Below the pieces are notes generated by a model that was given only the letters and a program-made list of their open reading frames with translations, was not told the origin of the DNA and made no database searches. From Mercenaria mercenaria (Eukaryota; Mollusca; Bivalvia; Venerida; Veneridae): a DNA stretch of 64,000 bases. Both the position numbers and the translations under genes were made by a program. The DNA is taken from positions 11,592,501 to 11,656,500 of the forward strand of contig NC_069367.1 of assembly GCF_021730395.1 (NCBI RefSeq), written 5' to 3'. Below, in pieces: positions 44,539 through 57,028 of the stretch (positions within the stretch are counted from its first letter, which is position 1; each line of letters starts with the position of its first letter).

Positions 44539-45535
44539 TAAGCAATAAAACACGGAGTACATGCAGTGTGGTTTACAATTCTGTCGTCCTGTACACCTTC
44601 CTCGGTAAGGAATTCTACTGTCTTCAGCATTTTATGTTTCTTTGCCAAAAACAATGCATTTCTGGCCTCTCTGTTTGAGGCATCCCAAATGCCATGATAC
44701 CTCAAAAAGTAAACAATTTTCACAAGTGTTACCAAATCGTTTGCCTTCACAGCTGCAGAAAGATGTTCATCCTTATATGGAACGCCCTCCGCGATTAACA
44801 AATCACAAAGACACCTGTTGCTCCAGTTAACACACGCTGTCAAAGCCACATCTTTCTGCAGACATTTCCAACACTGGTTATCTGTAATAGACGTACTTCT
44901 ATATAATTTAGGCATTTCTTCTCCGCTTTCAGGTCGAGCTCTGCTCTTGGACGCACTCCGGCTTCTCTTTGTTGGCTTTGCTGCTGTACAACTTCTCTCT
45001 CTTGATGCACTTCGTGCCCTAGTGGTTTTTCTATGGCGTTCGCCAGAAAACATGTGCCCGTTGTTCATAGAACTTGAGAATTCTTTGTAGGACCTCCTTT
45101 TGTTTTCAGATGTCAAACCACTATTTCCCGTACCTGTCTGTACACAACTTTTGTCCATATCAACGAGTCCACTTTTAGCCGAGCTGGATTCTCTATCACC
45201 AGACTTCTCCTGCACACTATGTTTACACCTCATTCGCAGCAGCATTTTTTCAACAACATAGGAAACCATATTTAGATCTTTATTTTCAACATGTCTAAAC
45301 ACAAAAGCCACGAAGAATGAGAAGTTTGCATGCTTGCCATTGTGTAGTTTCCAGGATTGATGTGGCTCTGTAGACTGCGTGCGCAGAAATTTCTTTGTCA
45401 CGTGATTTTCGTTCAAAAATGAGAAGAATTCATCAACAAATTCTTTGTCTTGCAGGAGCGGATTTTTTGCAGCTTCGTGTATCCGCTGATGAACAAGCAC
45501 TTCGTTTGCAATTTTCTTCATGTTATCGTCGAAAA
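44538..45535 (-). CDS. Uncharacterised 934-aa protein, last exon
   Basis: The second coding exon starts after acceptor 'tttatattttcatag' (AG complement at 45536-45537). It joins exon 45746-47552 in phase, giving 'KRRLFDDNMKKIANEV'. The N-terminal part is helical ('VDEFFSFLNENHVTKKFLRT'). A middle segment is Ser/Arg rich ('RSASRERS', 'KRSRSASKSRARP'). The C-terminus has 'CWKCLQK' and two helix-hairpin-like units ('HLSAAVKANDLVTLVKIVYF', 'NALFLAKKHKMLKTVEFLTE') that look ankyrin-like. No family was recognised. The stop TAG lies exactly at the edge of the MITE at 44329-44538, so the original C-terminus or 3' UTR may have been altered. Confidence 0.75.
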
Positions 45536-45745
45536 CTATGAAAATATAAAGAAATATCATGAAACATCATGTAAAATAAACTCAAATTTTATTGCATTTA
45601 TAAACGAATGATACTTCTTGTAAAAAGTGTTGAATAGCGTTGATACACCGTTATCTAAAATACTGAAAGTTTAAGCCCTTCCAGGATTGCACATTGATTT
45701 AACACATATTTTCTCCAACCATAAACAAGAAAATCAAGAACTTAC

Positions 45746-47552
45746 GTCTTCGTTTGTCTTTGACCTTCTGTTCTTCTGCTGAGTTATTGTTTTCTCCACT
45801 GTAAAACTGTGTAGGACAGTTATCTAGGTCGATTTGTTTTTCTATTGCTGTTTCTTCCAATGCAGTATTCTCCTTCCTATCAGTTTGTTTATGCGCCTCT
45901 TCTGTTCTCTTTGTACGCTTTTTGTTTTTGAGGCTTTTCTTATGAATATGCTTGCTATCACTTGTGTCGTTTGCATTTTCGAGACGATCAGGCTCGGCAG
46001 TTGGCACGCATATGACTGTCTCTTTTACAGTTTGTTTTGAGTTTTCATTTATCCTTTTCTTCAAATTCTTATTAGAACGTGCAGATATCGGCCTTCTACT
46101 TGAAGTCGGAAGACTTCCTTTCAAATTCAGCTTTGAATGTTCGCGCTGTATTGGCCTTCCATTGTTAGAAACCTTTCGGGACACATTTGCGTTTTTCACT
46201 AACGCAGCGTTTCCATTTTCACTTCTTTGCTTACTTTCCGGTTGTTTTGGTGGCCATTGCACCTTTAGTACTTGTGCGGTTGGTCTATTATCTTTGGCAC
46301 TACCGGGACGTGAGCATATGGACATCTCCCTCTGAAAAAGAGTATTCTTAACTCTGAAAACATTGGAACCTTGACAGGTCTTTTCCACTGTTTTTGGTGT
46401 GTTGGATGCTGACTTTGGCCGTCTATTGTTAACACATGTAGTTGCTCTGGTAGTATTTCTCTCAGTTGCAGACAATGGTCTCTTTCCAACTTTGTCTTTC
46501 TTCTTATTTGCATCTTTTATGCATTCATTCCGTGCACCCGCTTTGCGGTCAAATAATTTATCTTCTATAGATGTATCCGCATTCAGTTTTTCTGTTGCAG
46601 TTCCTTTTCTTTCAGATGAATTAGCTACATTGTGACAGGTTTTTGTGTAAACCGTGTTTCTTTTTCGAGAAGCAGACATATCAGATTTGTTAGCAGACGT
46701 TAGTCTGGATTCACTTGACTCGCGATGTTTTAAATCAAAGTCTACTTTTTCATCATGAACCCAGCCCATGCTCAGCCGAGCACCTGCTGACTGTGGTCTT
46801 TGAACAGTCTTTTGTTTTCGTTTTGAAGGTACTCCTGGAAGTTGCCTTTTTACTGTTTGTTTTGCCTCGCCGTTCAAATTTTTCTCGTTGCGTTTTAACA
46901 ATGAATTATCAGCAACAATTTCTGAAAGCAAACTCTTAAGCCTGAACTGCGTGTCTTGTCTCGCTTTCAATGTCTTTTCCTCCATTTCAACTTTGCAAAT
47001 AAAGTTTCTGAGTTCTTTCATTAAACGCGCATCATCCACGACTTCAACCATCCTTTGAACTGCTGAGCAAGTTCGGATCCATTCGCGCTTTGCCATATGC
47101 CCTTTTTTCGTGATCGTCCCATTTTCGATTTTCAGTTGTATTCTGTTGAAGTATTGTCTGTTGACTTTTGCAATGTATATAACATCATCCTGCTCGCGCA
47201 CATTGAGACAGTTTGTGGCGCGAAGAACAATACACAGCAGTTTCGTATTCCAAGCCGCGAGATTTGGCGAGATTTCATTAGGAGGGTAAACCAAATTTAG
47301 GAGGTTCCGACTATGGTTTAGAGCTAATACGATATTTATTCTGTGACAGTCAAAGAAGTTCTTCAGTGACATGAAACATTCATCTGCCGCTTGCTTCAAG
47401 CGCATGCGCAGAATGTCGGCAGTTATCCCAGCAAGGAAAGCGTTGATTCTTGTAGCATATTTAAAGTACAAAGCTCTCTGCGATGTGTTCAATGACAACA
47501 ATTTGTTTTGCCCGTATATGACTCTGCTAAGTGGCTGAGCGTACACTTCCAT
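45746..47552 (-). CDS. Uncharacterised 934-aa protein, first exon
   Basis: This 602-codon exon starts at ATG 47552 and ends at donor GAC|GTAAGT (45745-45740). Residues 1-220 are a predicted helical domain ('LLSLNTSQRALYFKYATRIN', 'CFMSLKNFFDCHRINIVLAL'). Residues about 230-600 are basic, Ser/Lys/Asn rich and probably disordered. Five R-P-x-S-A motifs lie at about residues 252 (RPQSA), 358 (RPLSA), 378 (RPKSA), 415 (RPGSA) and 487 (RPISA). Such motifs occur in some cytoskeletal and ciliary proteins, but no function is claimed. The long intact frame and clean splice junction argue for a real gene. An 'actttaag' before the ATG could be an upstream acceptor. Confidence 0.75.
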
Positions 47553-48929
47553 CTTCCTTAAAGTAAAATAAAGGATCGTTTCATCGTAGAGGAAAGTGAA
47601 CTGAATTGTAATATTTGAAACATGAAATAATGCATTTAAAATACAATTACTAAACTATTATATCTAATAATAACACAGAGAAATATATAGTGAAAAACAT
47701 TAAAATTTAGGTAAAACCATTTAAAATACGAAATAAAAAGAATTGTTAAATATAGTTCACTCGTTAACGTCTTCACCCGTTGCTATGTCAGCATGTGTGC
47801 AGTTGATAAAATATATTTCGGTCTAGCACTGAAACAAACAGATATTCTCTATTATAAGTACAGAAGTTATTGAAATTAGAAGTAAAAAAATCGAAGAAAC
47901 AATAAATACATTTTTCATTACCGTTTTGTTATTCTTTGTTCCAATCGTGCCGGCTGATTTCCAACATATCAATTTGTATTTCTTAATTCTTAGTTAAGTG
48001 TGAAATGTCCAGTCCGAAGAAATGTTTAAAAGACATATAAAATTTAAAAGAAAGGTTTAAACAAAGGCAAATAGACCTATATCGATTTTGTTTATACATT
48101 TATAGCGGTCACAAATTCTTTGTTTCTGTTCACTGAGTTACTTTGAACAATGAACGAAATCTTATATCCCCCTATAGACAATATACGTTATCTGAGAAGG
48201 GTTAAAAAATCTATTTAAAAATCGAGTTTAAAGTATAATGAGACAAAAAAACAAGCATACGGGAAATGTTATGCATATATGTATTTAGACGAATTCTGAT
48301 CTCACAAGTTGAATTGAACAATTACACGAATCCGAGATATTTTTTGGAATAAAGTTTTTATGTGGTTCAGAAGCATACCCCCGCCCCCACACCTCTCGGA
48401 AAATGTTTACTTTCTATACCTTAAACGGCGCAGTCTGGCGTAAATTTAACATATATTTCGAATAAATATCAGTTTGACCATTTTAAGTTTGATCTTTGCC
48501 AAATTAGCACTTTTATAAATGAACAAATGAAAAAAAAAACACATAACACGAGTACAAAATGTATATGATCAGTGCTACGAAAAAATTGAAAATGTCTGGC
48601 GCAAATTCAGGCATAAATATTTTATACGAATTCAGCTTAATTTTTATCACCAAGTACTTGCATTTAATACGGTTGTTATAATTTAATAGAATGTACATTA
48701 AAGATATCTAATGTCCATCTTTCTCTAAAATATTTCATCTTTAGATATTTGCTTCAAATGTAGAAAATACTCATCAACCATATTTAACTTTACTACATAT
48801 ATAAATTATTTGTGTATTTTCAGCTGCATTCATATTTAAATGTCATGCAGTAACAATCGATTATTAAAAAAAACTTCCAGTTATTTTTGCGTGGTAGTAC
48901 ACATTTTATAGTGAGTTTAGCTATTGTGT
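47553..48929. other. Intergenic, nothing recognised
   Basis: AT-rich upstream region of the minus-strand gene. No repeats or RNA genes were recognised; no TATA box could be assigned. Confidence 0.4.
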
Positions 48930-50001
48930 GTATTAAATATGTACTGTTTTATTAAACAGCTGCATAGTACTGTTAAACCCCATAGTAATAGTTCAGAGTG
49001 TGACATTGATCTATGTGCAACAATTTGTTTTATTAAAATCCCTTGATGGATGGCAGAGTTATTGGCCGCATAGAAAAAAAAGCCTAATGCAATTTGACAA
49101 CAAAGTGTGACCTTGACCTTTGAATTAGCGATCTTGGTGTTGGGCATGACATATCGTCTCATTATGGGGAACATTTGTGTCAAGTTGAGTTATTGACTGG
49201 GCAGAAAAAGAAACCTATTGACGTTTGAGCTCTGAGTGTTACCATGAGCTTTGGGCTTGGGGTCTAGGTGTTGCCCATGACATGTCATCTCATTATTGGA
49301 TATATTTGTACCATGTAATATTAGAATCCCTTCAAGGATGGCAGAGCTATGGAACGGATAGGGAAAAACAGCACTTCTGACGTTTGACCTCCAAGTTGAC
49401 CTTGACCTCTGAGCTAGGGGTCTGGGTATTGCGCATGACATGTCCTTTCTTTATGGGATACATTTGTGCAAAGTACTATTAAAATCGCTTTATTAATGAC
49501 AGAGTTATGGACCAGACAGGAAAAAACACTGTTTCCTTTTACCTCTGAGTGTGACCTTGACCTTTACGCTAGGGGTCTGGGTGTTATGTATGACACGTCA
49601 TCTAATTATGGGTTACATTTGTGCCAGATAATATTAAAATCCCTTCAAGGATGACAGTGTTATGGACCCGATAGGAAAAAAAAACCTACTGACGTTTGAG
49701 CTAGGACTCTAGGTGTTGTGCATGACACATTCGAGATCTCTGATTGTGGAGAACATTTGTGACAAGTAATATTAAGATCCCTTGATGAATGGTTGAGTTA
49801 CAGACCGGACAGGAAAAAACTGTTAACCGATCTAGTTCTTGCACAATGACACATCATCTCATTATGGGGGACATTTGTGCCAAGTGATATGGATGACAAA
49901 GTTACACACTGGACACGAATCTGTGACGAAAGAACGAACGGACGGACGCTGCAATTATTATTATATGCCGCCCCCAAGCATAGGCATTCGGCACATTCGT
50001 T
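48930..50001 (-). mobile_element. Element E: reversed tandem-repeat element related to A
   Basis: On the minus strand, a hairpin-like 'gccgaatgcc...ggcggc' near 49965-49990 is followed by a CCGTCCGTTCGTTC-type microsatellite (about 49930-49950). About five monomers of 150-190 bp follow toward 48930. In minus-strand reading they contain 'aatgagatgacatgtcatgc' and 'gaggtcaaggtcaa', clearly related to element A monomers. Its 3' terminus is not clear. It is cut off near 50002 by the next element. Confidence 0.6.
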
Positions 50002-50199
50002 TTGTCAATAATGATGCTATGATAAAAACCATCAATAGACAGGACCCAAAAATAAATCCAGCACCCATCTACTGCAATTGTATATTAATTGAATATGTAT
50101 GGTCACGAGGTCACGAGGTCCTGGGTTCGATCCTCGGTAGGTACTGGGGTATTTTACTACAATGGCGACCAGGATGTTTGACGGATTCATGCATTTGGA

Positions 50200-53100
50200 T
50201 GAGGCTAGAAATTGATAGTAGGTTCAGTTGATGCTGATAGGAGTTCAGTTGATGCCTCGGGCTAGAAACTGATAGGAGGTTCAGCAAAGTTGATGCCTCG
50301 GTCTCGGGCTAGAAACTGATAGGAGGTTCAGCAAAGTTGATGCCTGGGGCTAGAAACTGATAGGAGGTTCAGCAAAGTTGATGTCTCTTGCTAGAAACTG
50401 ATAGGAAGTTCAGCAAAATTGATGTCTCGGGCTAGAAACTGATAGGAGTTTCAGCAAAGTTGATGTCTCGGGCTAGAAACTGATGGGAGGTTCAGAGAAA
50501 CTGATGGGAGGTTCAGTAAAGTTGATGTCTCGGGCTAGAAACTGATAGGAGGTTCAGTAAAGTTGATGCCTCTGGCTAGAAACTGATAGGAGGTTCAGTA
50601 AAGTTGATGCCTCTGGCTAGAAACTGATAGGAGGTTCAGTAAAGTTGATGTCTCGGGCTAGAAACTGATAGGAGGTTCAGTAAAGTTGATGCCTCTGCGG
50701 CTAGAAACTGATAGGAGGTTCAGAGAAACTGATAGGAGGTTCAGTAAAGTTGATGCCTCGGGCTAGAAACTGATAGGAGGTTCAGTAAAGTTGATGTCTC
50801 GGGCTAGAAACTGATAGGAGGTTCAGTAAAGTTGATGCCTCTGGCTAGAAACTGATAGGAGGTTCAGTAAAGTTGATGCCTCGGGCTAGAAACTGATAGG
50901 AGGTTCAGTAAAGTTGATGCCTCTGGCTAGAAACTGATAGGAGGTTCAGTAAAGTTGATGTCTCGGGCTAGAAACTGATAGGAGGTTCAGTAAAGTTGAT
51001 GCCTCTGCGGCTAGAAACTGATAGGAGGTTCAAAGAAACTGATAGGAGGTTCAGTAAAGTTGATGCCTCGGGCTAGAAACTGATAGGAGGTTCAGTAAAG
51101 TTGATGTCTCGGGCTAGAAACTGAAAGGAGGTTCAGAGAAACTGATACGAGGTTCAGTAAAGTTGATGTCTCGGGCTAGAAACTGATAGGAGGTTCAGAG
51201 AAACTGATAGGAGGTTCAGTAAAGTTGATGTCTCGGGCTAGAAACTGATAGGAGGTTCAGTAAAGTTGATGCCTCTGGCTAGAAACTGATAGGAGGTTCA
51301 GTAAAGTTGATGTCTCGGGCTAGAAACTGATAGGAGGTTCAGTAAAGTTGATGCCTCTGCGGCTAGAAACTGATAGGAGGTTCAGAGAAACTGATAGGAG
51401 GTTCAGTAAAGTTGATGCCTCGGGCTAGAAACTGATAGGAGGTTCAGTAAAGTTGATGTCTCGGGCTAGAAACTGAAAGGAGGTTCAGAGAAACTGATAC
51501 GAGGTTCAGTAAAGTTGATGTCTCGGGCTAGAAACTGATAGGAGGTTCAGAGAAACTGATAGGAGGTTCAGTAAAGTTGATGTCTCGGGCTAGAAACTGA
51601 TAGGAGGTTCAGTAAAGTCGATGTCTCGGGCTAGAAACTGATAGGAGGTTCAGTAAAGTTGATGTCTCGGGCTAGAAACTGATAGGAGGCTCAATAAAGT
51701 TGATGCCTCGGGCTAGAAACAGATAGGAGGTTCAGAGAAATATATAGGAGGTTCAGTAAAGTTGATGTCTCGGGCTAGAAACTGATAGGAGGTTCAGTAA
51801 AGTTGATGTCTCGGGCTAGAAACTGAAAGGAGGTTCAGTAAAGTTGATGCCTCGGGTTAGAAACTGATAGGAGGTTCAGTAAAGTTGATGTCTCGGGCTA
51901 GAAACTGATAGGAGGTTCAGAGAAACTGATAGGAGGTTCAGTAAAGTTGATGATTCGGGCTAGAAACTGATAGGAGGTTCAGTAAAGTTGATGTCTCGGG
52001 CTAGAAACTGATAGGAGGTTCAGTAAAGTTGATGTCTCGGGCTAGAAACTGATGGGAGGTTCAGAGAAACTGATAGGAGGTTCAGTAAAGTTGATGTCTC
52101 TGGCTAGAAACTGATAGGAGGTTCAGTAAAGTTGATGCCTCTGCGGCTAGAAACTGTTGGGAGGTTCAGAGAAACTGATAGGAGGTTCAGTAAAGTTGAT
52201 GTCTCGGGCTAGAAACTGATAGGAGGTTCAGTAAAGTTGATGTCTCGGGCTAGAAACTGATAGAAGGTTCAGTAAAGTTGATGCCTCTGCGGCTAGAAAC
52301 TGACGGGAGGTTCAGAGAAACTGATAGGAGGTTCAGATAAGTTGATGTCTCGGGCTAGAAACTGATAGGAGGTTCAGTAAAGTTGATGTCTCGGGCTAGA
52401 AACTGAAAGGAGGTTCAGTAAAGTTGATGCCTCGGGTTAGAAACTGATAGGAGGTTCAGTAAAGTTGATGTCTCGGGCTAGAAACTGATAGGAGGTTCAG
52501 AGAAACTGATAGGAGGTTCAGTAAAGTTGATGATTCGGGCTAGAAACTGATAGGAGGTTCAGTAAAGTTGATGTCTCGGGCTAGAAACTGATAGGAGGTT
52601 CAGTAAAGTTGATGCCTCGGGCTAGAAACTGATAGGAGGTTCAGTAAAGTTGATGTCCCGGGCTAGAAACTGATAGGAGGTTCAGAGAAACTGATAGGAG
52701 GTTCAGTAAAGTTGATGTCTCGGGCTAGAAACTGATAGGAGGTTCAGTAAAGTTGATGTCTCGGGCTAGAAACTGATAGGAGGTTCAGAAAAGTTGATGT
52801 TTCGGGTTAGAAACTGATGGGAGGTTCAGAGAAACTGATAGGAGGTTCAGTAAAGTTGATGTCTCTAGCTAGAAACTGATAGGAGGTTCAGTAAAGTTGA
52901 TGCCTCTGCGGCTAGAAACTGTTGGGAGGTTCAGAGAAACTGATAGGAGGTTCAGTAAAGTTGATGTCTCGGGCTAGAAACTGATAGGAGGTTCAGTAAA
53001 GTTGATGTCTCGGGCTAGAAACTGATAGGAGGTTCAGTAAAGTTGATGCCTCTGCGGCTAGAAACTGAGGGGAGGTTCAGAGAAACTGATAGGAGGTTCA

Positions 53101-56100
53101 GTAGAGTTGATGTCTCGGGCTAGAAACTGATAGGAGGTTCAGTAAAGTTGATGCCTCTGGCTAGAAACTGATAGGAGGTTCAGTAAAGTTGATGTCTCGG
53201 GCTAGAAACTGATAGGAGGTTCAGTAAAGTTGATGCCTCTGCGGCTAGAAACTGATAGGAGGTTCAGAGAAACTGATAGGAGGTTCAGTAAAGTTGATGC
53301 CTCGGGCTAGAAACTGATAGGAGGTTCAGTAAAGTTGATGTCTCGGGCTAGAAACTGAAAGGAGGTTCAGAGAAACTGATACGAGGTTCAGTAAAGTTGA
53401 TGTCTCGGGCTAGAAACTGATAGGAGGTTCAGAGAAACTGATAGGAGGTTCAGTAAAGTTGATGTCTCGGGCTAGAAACTGATAGGAGGTTCAGTAAAGT
53501 TGATGTCTCGGGCTAGAAACTGATAGGAGGTTCAGTAAAGTTGATGTCTCGGGCTAGAAACTGATAGGAGGCTCAATAAAGTTGATGCCTCGGGCTAGAA
53601 ACAGATAGGAGGTTCAGAGAAATATATAGGAGGTTCAGTAAAGTTGATGTCTCGGGTTAGAAACTGATAGGAGGTTCAGTAAAGTTGATGTCTCGGGCTA
53701 GAAACTGAAAGGAGGTTCAGTAAAGTTGATGCCTCGGGTTAGAAACTGATAGGAGGTTCAGTAAAGTTGATGTCTCGGGCTAGAAACTGATAGGAGGTTC
53801 AGAGAAACTGATAGGAGGTTCAGTAAAGTTGATGATTCGGGCTAGAAACTGATAGGAGGTTCAGTAAAGTTGATGTCTCGGGCTAGAAACTGATAGGAGG
53901 TTCAGTAAAATTGATGTCTCGGGCTAGAAACTGATGGGAGGTTCAGAGAAACTGATAGGAGGTTCAGTAAAGTTGATGTCTCTGGCTAGAAACTGATAGG
54001 AGGTTCAGTAAAGTTGATGCCTCTGCGGCTAGAAACTGTTGGGAGGTTCAGAGAAACTGATAGGAGGTTCAGTAAAGTTGATGTCTCGGGCTAGAAACTG
54101 ATAGGAGGTTCAGTAAAGTTGATGTCTCGGGCTAGAAACTGATAGAAGGTTCAGTAAAGTTGATGCCTCTGCGGCTAGAAACTGACGGGAGGTTCAGAGA
54201 AACTGATAGGAGGTTCAGATAAGTTGATGTCTCGGGCTAGAAACTGATAGGAGGTTCAGTAAAGTTAATGTCTCTGGCTAGAAACTGACAGGAGGTTCAA
54301 TAAAGTTGATGCCTCTGGCTAGAGACTGATAGGAGGTTCAGCAAAGTTGATGTCTCTGGCTAGAAACTGATAGGAAGTTCAGCAAAATTGATGTCTCGGG
54401 CTAGAAACTGATAGGAGTTTCAGCAAAGTTGATGTCTCGGGCTAGAAACTGATGGGAGGTTCAGAGAAACTGATGGGAGGTTCAGTAAAGTTGATGTCTC
54501 GGGCTAGAAACTGATAGGAGGTTCAGTAAAGTTGATGCCTCGGGCTAGAAACTGATAGGAGGTTCAGTAAAGTTGATGCCTCGGGCTAGAAACTGATAGG
54601 AGGTTCAGTAAAGTTGATGTCTCGGGCTAGAAACTGATAGGAGGTTCAGTAAAGTTGATGCCTCTGCGGCTAGAAACTGATAGGAGGTTCTGAGAAACTG
54701 ATAGGAGGTTCAGTAAAGTTGATGCCTCGGCTAGAAACTGATAGGAGGTTCAGTAAAGTTGATGTCTCGGGCTAGAAACTGATACGAGGTTCAGAGAAAC
54801 TGATAGGAGGTTCAGTAAAGCTGTTGTCTCGGGCTAGAAACTGATAGGAGGTTCAGTAAAGTTGATGTCTCGGGCTAGAAACTGATAGGAGGTTCAGTAA
54901 AGTTGATGTCTCGGGCTAGAAACTGATAGGAGGTTCAGTAAAGTTGATGCCTCGGGCTAGAAACTGATAGGAGGTTCAGAGAAACTGATAGGAGGTTCAG
55001 TAAAGTTGATGTCTCGGGCTAGAAACTGATAGGAGGTTCAGTAAAGTTGATGTCTCGGGCTAGAAACTGATAGGAGGTTCAGTAAAGTTGATGCCTCGGG
55101 CTAGAAACTGATAGGAGGTTCAGTAAAGTTGATGTCCCGGGCTAGAAACTGATAGGAGGTTCAGAGAAACTGATAGGAGGTTCAGTAAAGTTGATGTCTC
55201 GGGCTAGAAACTGATAGGAGGTTCAGTAAAGTTGATGTCTCGGGCTAGAAACTGATAGGAGGTTCAGTAAAGTTGATGTCTCGGGCTGGAAACTGATGGG
55301 AGGTTCAGAGAAACTGATAGGAGGTTCAGTAAAGTTGATGTCTCTGGCTAGAAACTGATAGGAGGTTCAGTAAAGTTGATGCCTCTGTGGCTAGAAACAG
55401 TTGGGAGGTTCAGAGAAACTGATAGGAGGTTCAGTAAAGTTGATGTCTCGGGCTAGAAACTGATGGGAGGTTCAGAGAAACTGATGGGAGGTTCAGTAAA
55501 GTTGATGTCTCGGGCTAGAAACTGATAGGAGGTTCAGTAAAGTTGATGCCTCGGGCTAGAAACTGATAGGAGGTTCAGTAAAGTTGATGCCTCGGGCTAG
55601 AAACTGATAGGAGGTTCAGTAAAGTTGATGTCTCGGGCTAGAAACTGATAGGAGGTTCAGTAAAGTTGATGCCTCTGCGGCTAGAAACTGATAGGAGGTT
55701 CTGAGAAACTGATAGGAGGTTCAGTAAAGTTGATGCCTCGGCTAGAAACTGATAGGAGGTTCAGTAAAGTTGATGTCTCGGGCTAGAAACTGATAGGAGG
55801 TTCAGAGAAACTGATAGGAGGTTCAGTAAAGCTGACGTCTCGGGCTAGAAACTGATAGGAGGTTCAGTAAAGTTGATGTCTCGGGCTAGAAACTGAAAGG
55901 AGGTTCAGTAAAGTTGATGTCTCGGGCTAGAAACTGATAGGAGGTTCAGTAAAGTTGATGCCTCGGGCTAGAAACTGATAGGAGGTTCAGAGAAACTGAT
56001 AGGAGGTTCAGTAAAGTTGATGTCTCGGGCTAGAAACTGATAGGAGGTTCAGTAAAGTTGATGTCTCGGGCTAGAAACTGATAGGAGGTTCAGTAAAGTT

Positions 56101-56803
56101 GATGCCTCGGGCTAGAAACTGATAGGAGGTTCAGTAAAGTTGATGTCCCGGGCTAGAAACTGATAGGAGGTTCAGAGAAACTGATAGGAGGTTCAGTAAA
56201 GTTGATGTCTCGGGCTAGAAACTGATAGGAGGTTCAGTAAAGTTGATGTCTCGGGCTAGAAACTGATAGGAGGTTCAGAAAAGTTGATGTCTCGGGCTAG
56301 AAACTGATGGGAGGTTCAGAGAAACTGATAGGAGGTTCAGTAAAGTTGATGTCTCTGGCTAGAAACTGATAGGAGGTTCAGTAAAGTTGATGCCTCTGCG
56401 GCTAGAAACTGTTGGGGAGGTTCAGAGAAACTGATAGGAGGTTCAGTAAAGTTGATGTCTCGGGCTAGAAACTGATAGGAGGTTCAGTAAAGTTGATGTC
56501 TCGGGCTAGAAACTGATAGGAGGTTCAGTAAAGTTGATGCCTCTGCGGCTAGAAACTGAGGGGAGGTTCAGAGAAACTGATAGGAGGTTCAGTAGAGTTG
56601 ATGTCTCGGGCTAGAAACTGATAGGAGGTTCAGTAAAGTTGATGTCTCGGGCTAGAAACTGATAGGAGGTTCAGTAAAGTTGATGTCTCGGGCTAGAAAC
56701 TGATAGGAGGTTCAGTAAAGTTGATGCCTCGGGCTAGAAACTGATAGGAGGTTCAGTAAAGTCGATGCCTCTGGCTAGAAACTGATAGGAGGTTCAGTTG
56801 ATG
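50200..56803 (+). repeat. 41-bp minisatellite array, about 6.6 kb
   Basis: The unit is 41 bp, reading 'gttcagtaaagttgatgtct' then 'cgggctagaaactgatagga' then g. There are about 150 copies. 21-bp partial units ('gagaaactgataggaggttc') and a 'gcctctgcggctag' variant are interspersed. Rare variants recur at about 1,882-bp and about 1,011-bp spacing, showing higher-order duplication. It contains no long open frame. Confidence 0.95.
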
Positions 56804-56856
56804 CCTGGTCCTTCAACGTTAGAGACGAGAGGAGTGTAGTGGTTGTAGGTGTATAG

Positions 56857-56925
56857 CTAGTCCTTTAGCGACGTGGTTAGTGTCTGCCTAAAAACACATC
56901 ACGAGGTACGGGGTTCGATCCTCGG
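56857..56925 (+). ncRNA. tRNA-like sequence (SINE head)
   Basis: A box-like 'tagcgacgtggttagtg' (56869) and B box 'ggttcgatcc' (56909), followed by 'ctggggtattttactac'. It cannot form a full tRNA cloverleaf. A shorter homologous piece is at about 50100-50160. Confidence 0.5.
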
Positions 56926-57028
56926 TAGAGTCTGGGGTATTTTACTACTTGTAGTAAATGGATGCTGGATTTGTTTTGGGTCCTTGACTGGCTATTGATG
57001 TTTTTATCATATAAAGCATCAATATTGA

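Noticed and set aside
50200-56803. CRISPR array
   Set aside because: Units are contiguous 41-bp tandem copies without unique spacers, in a eukaryotic repeat context.
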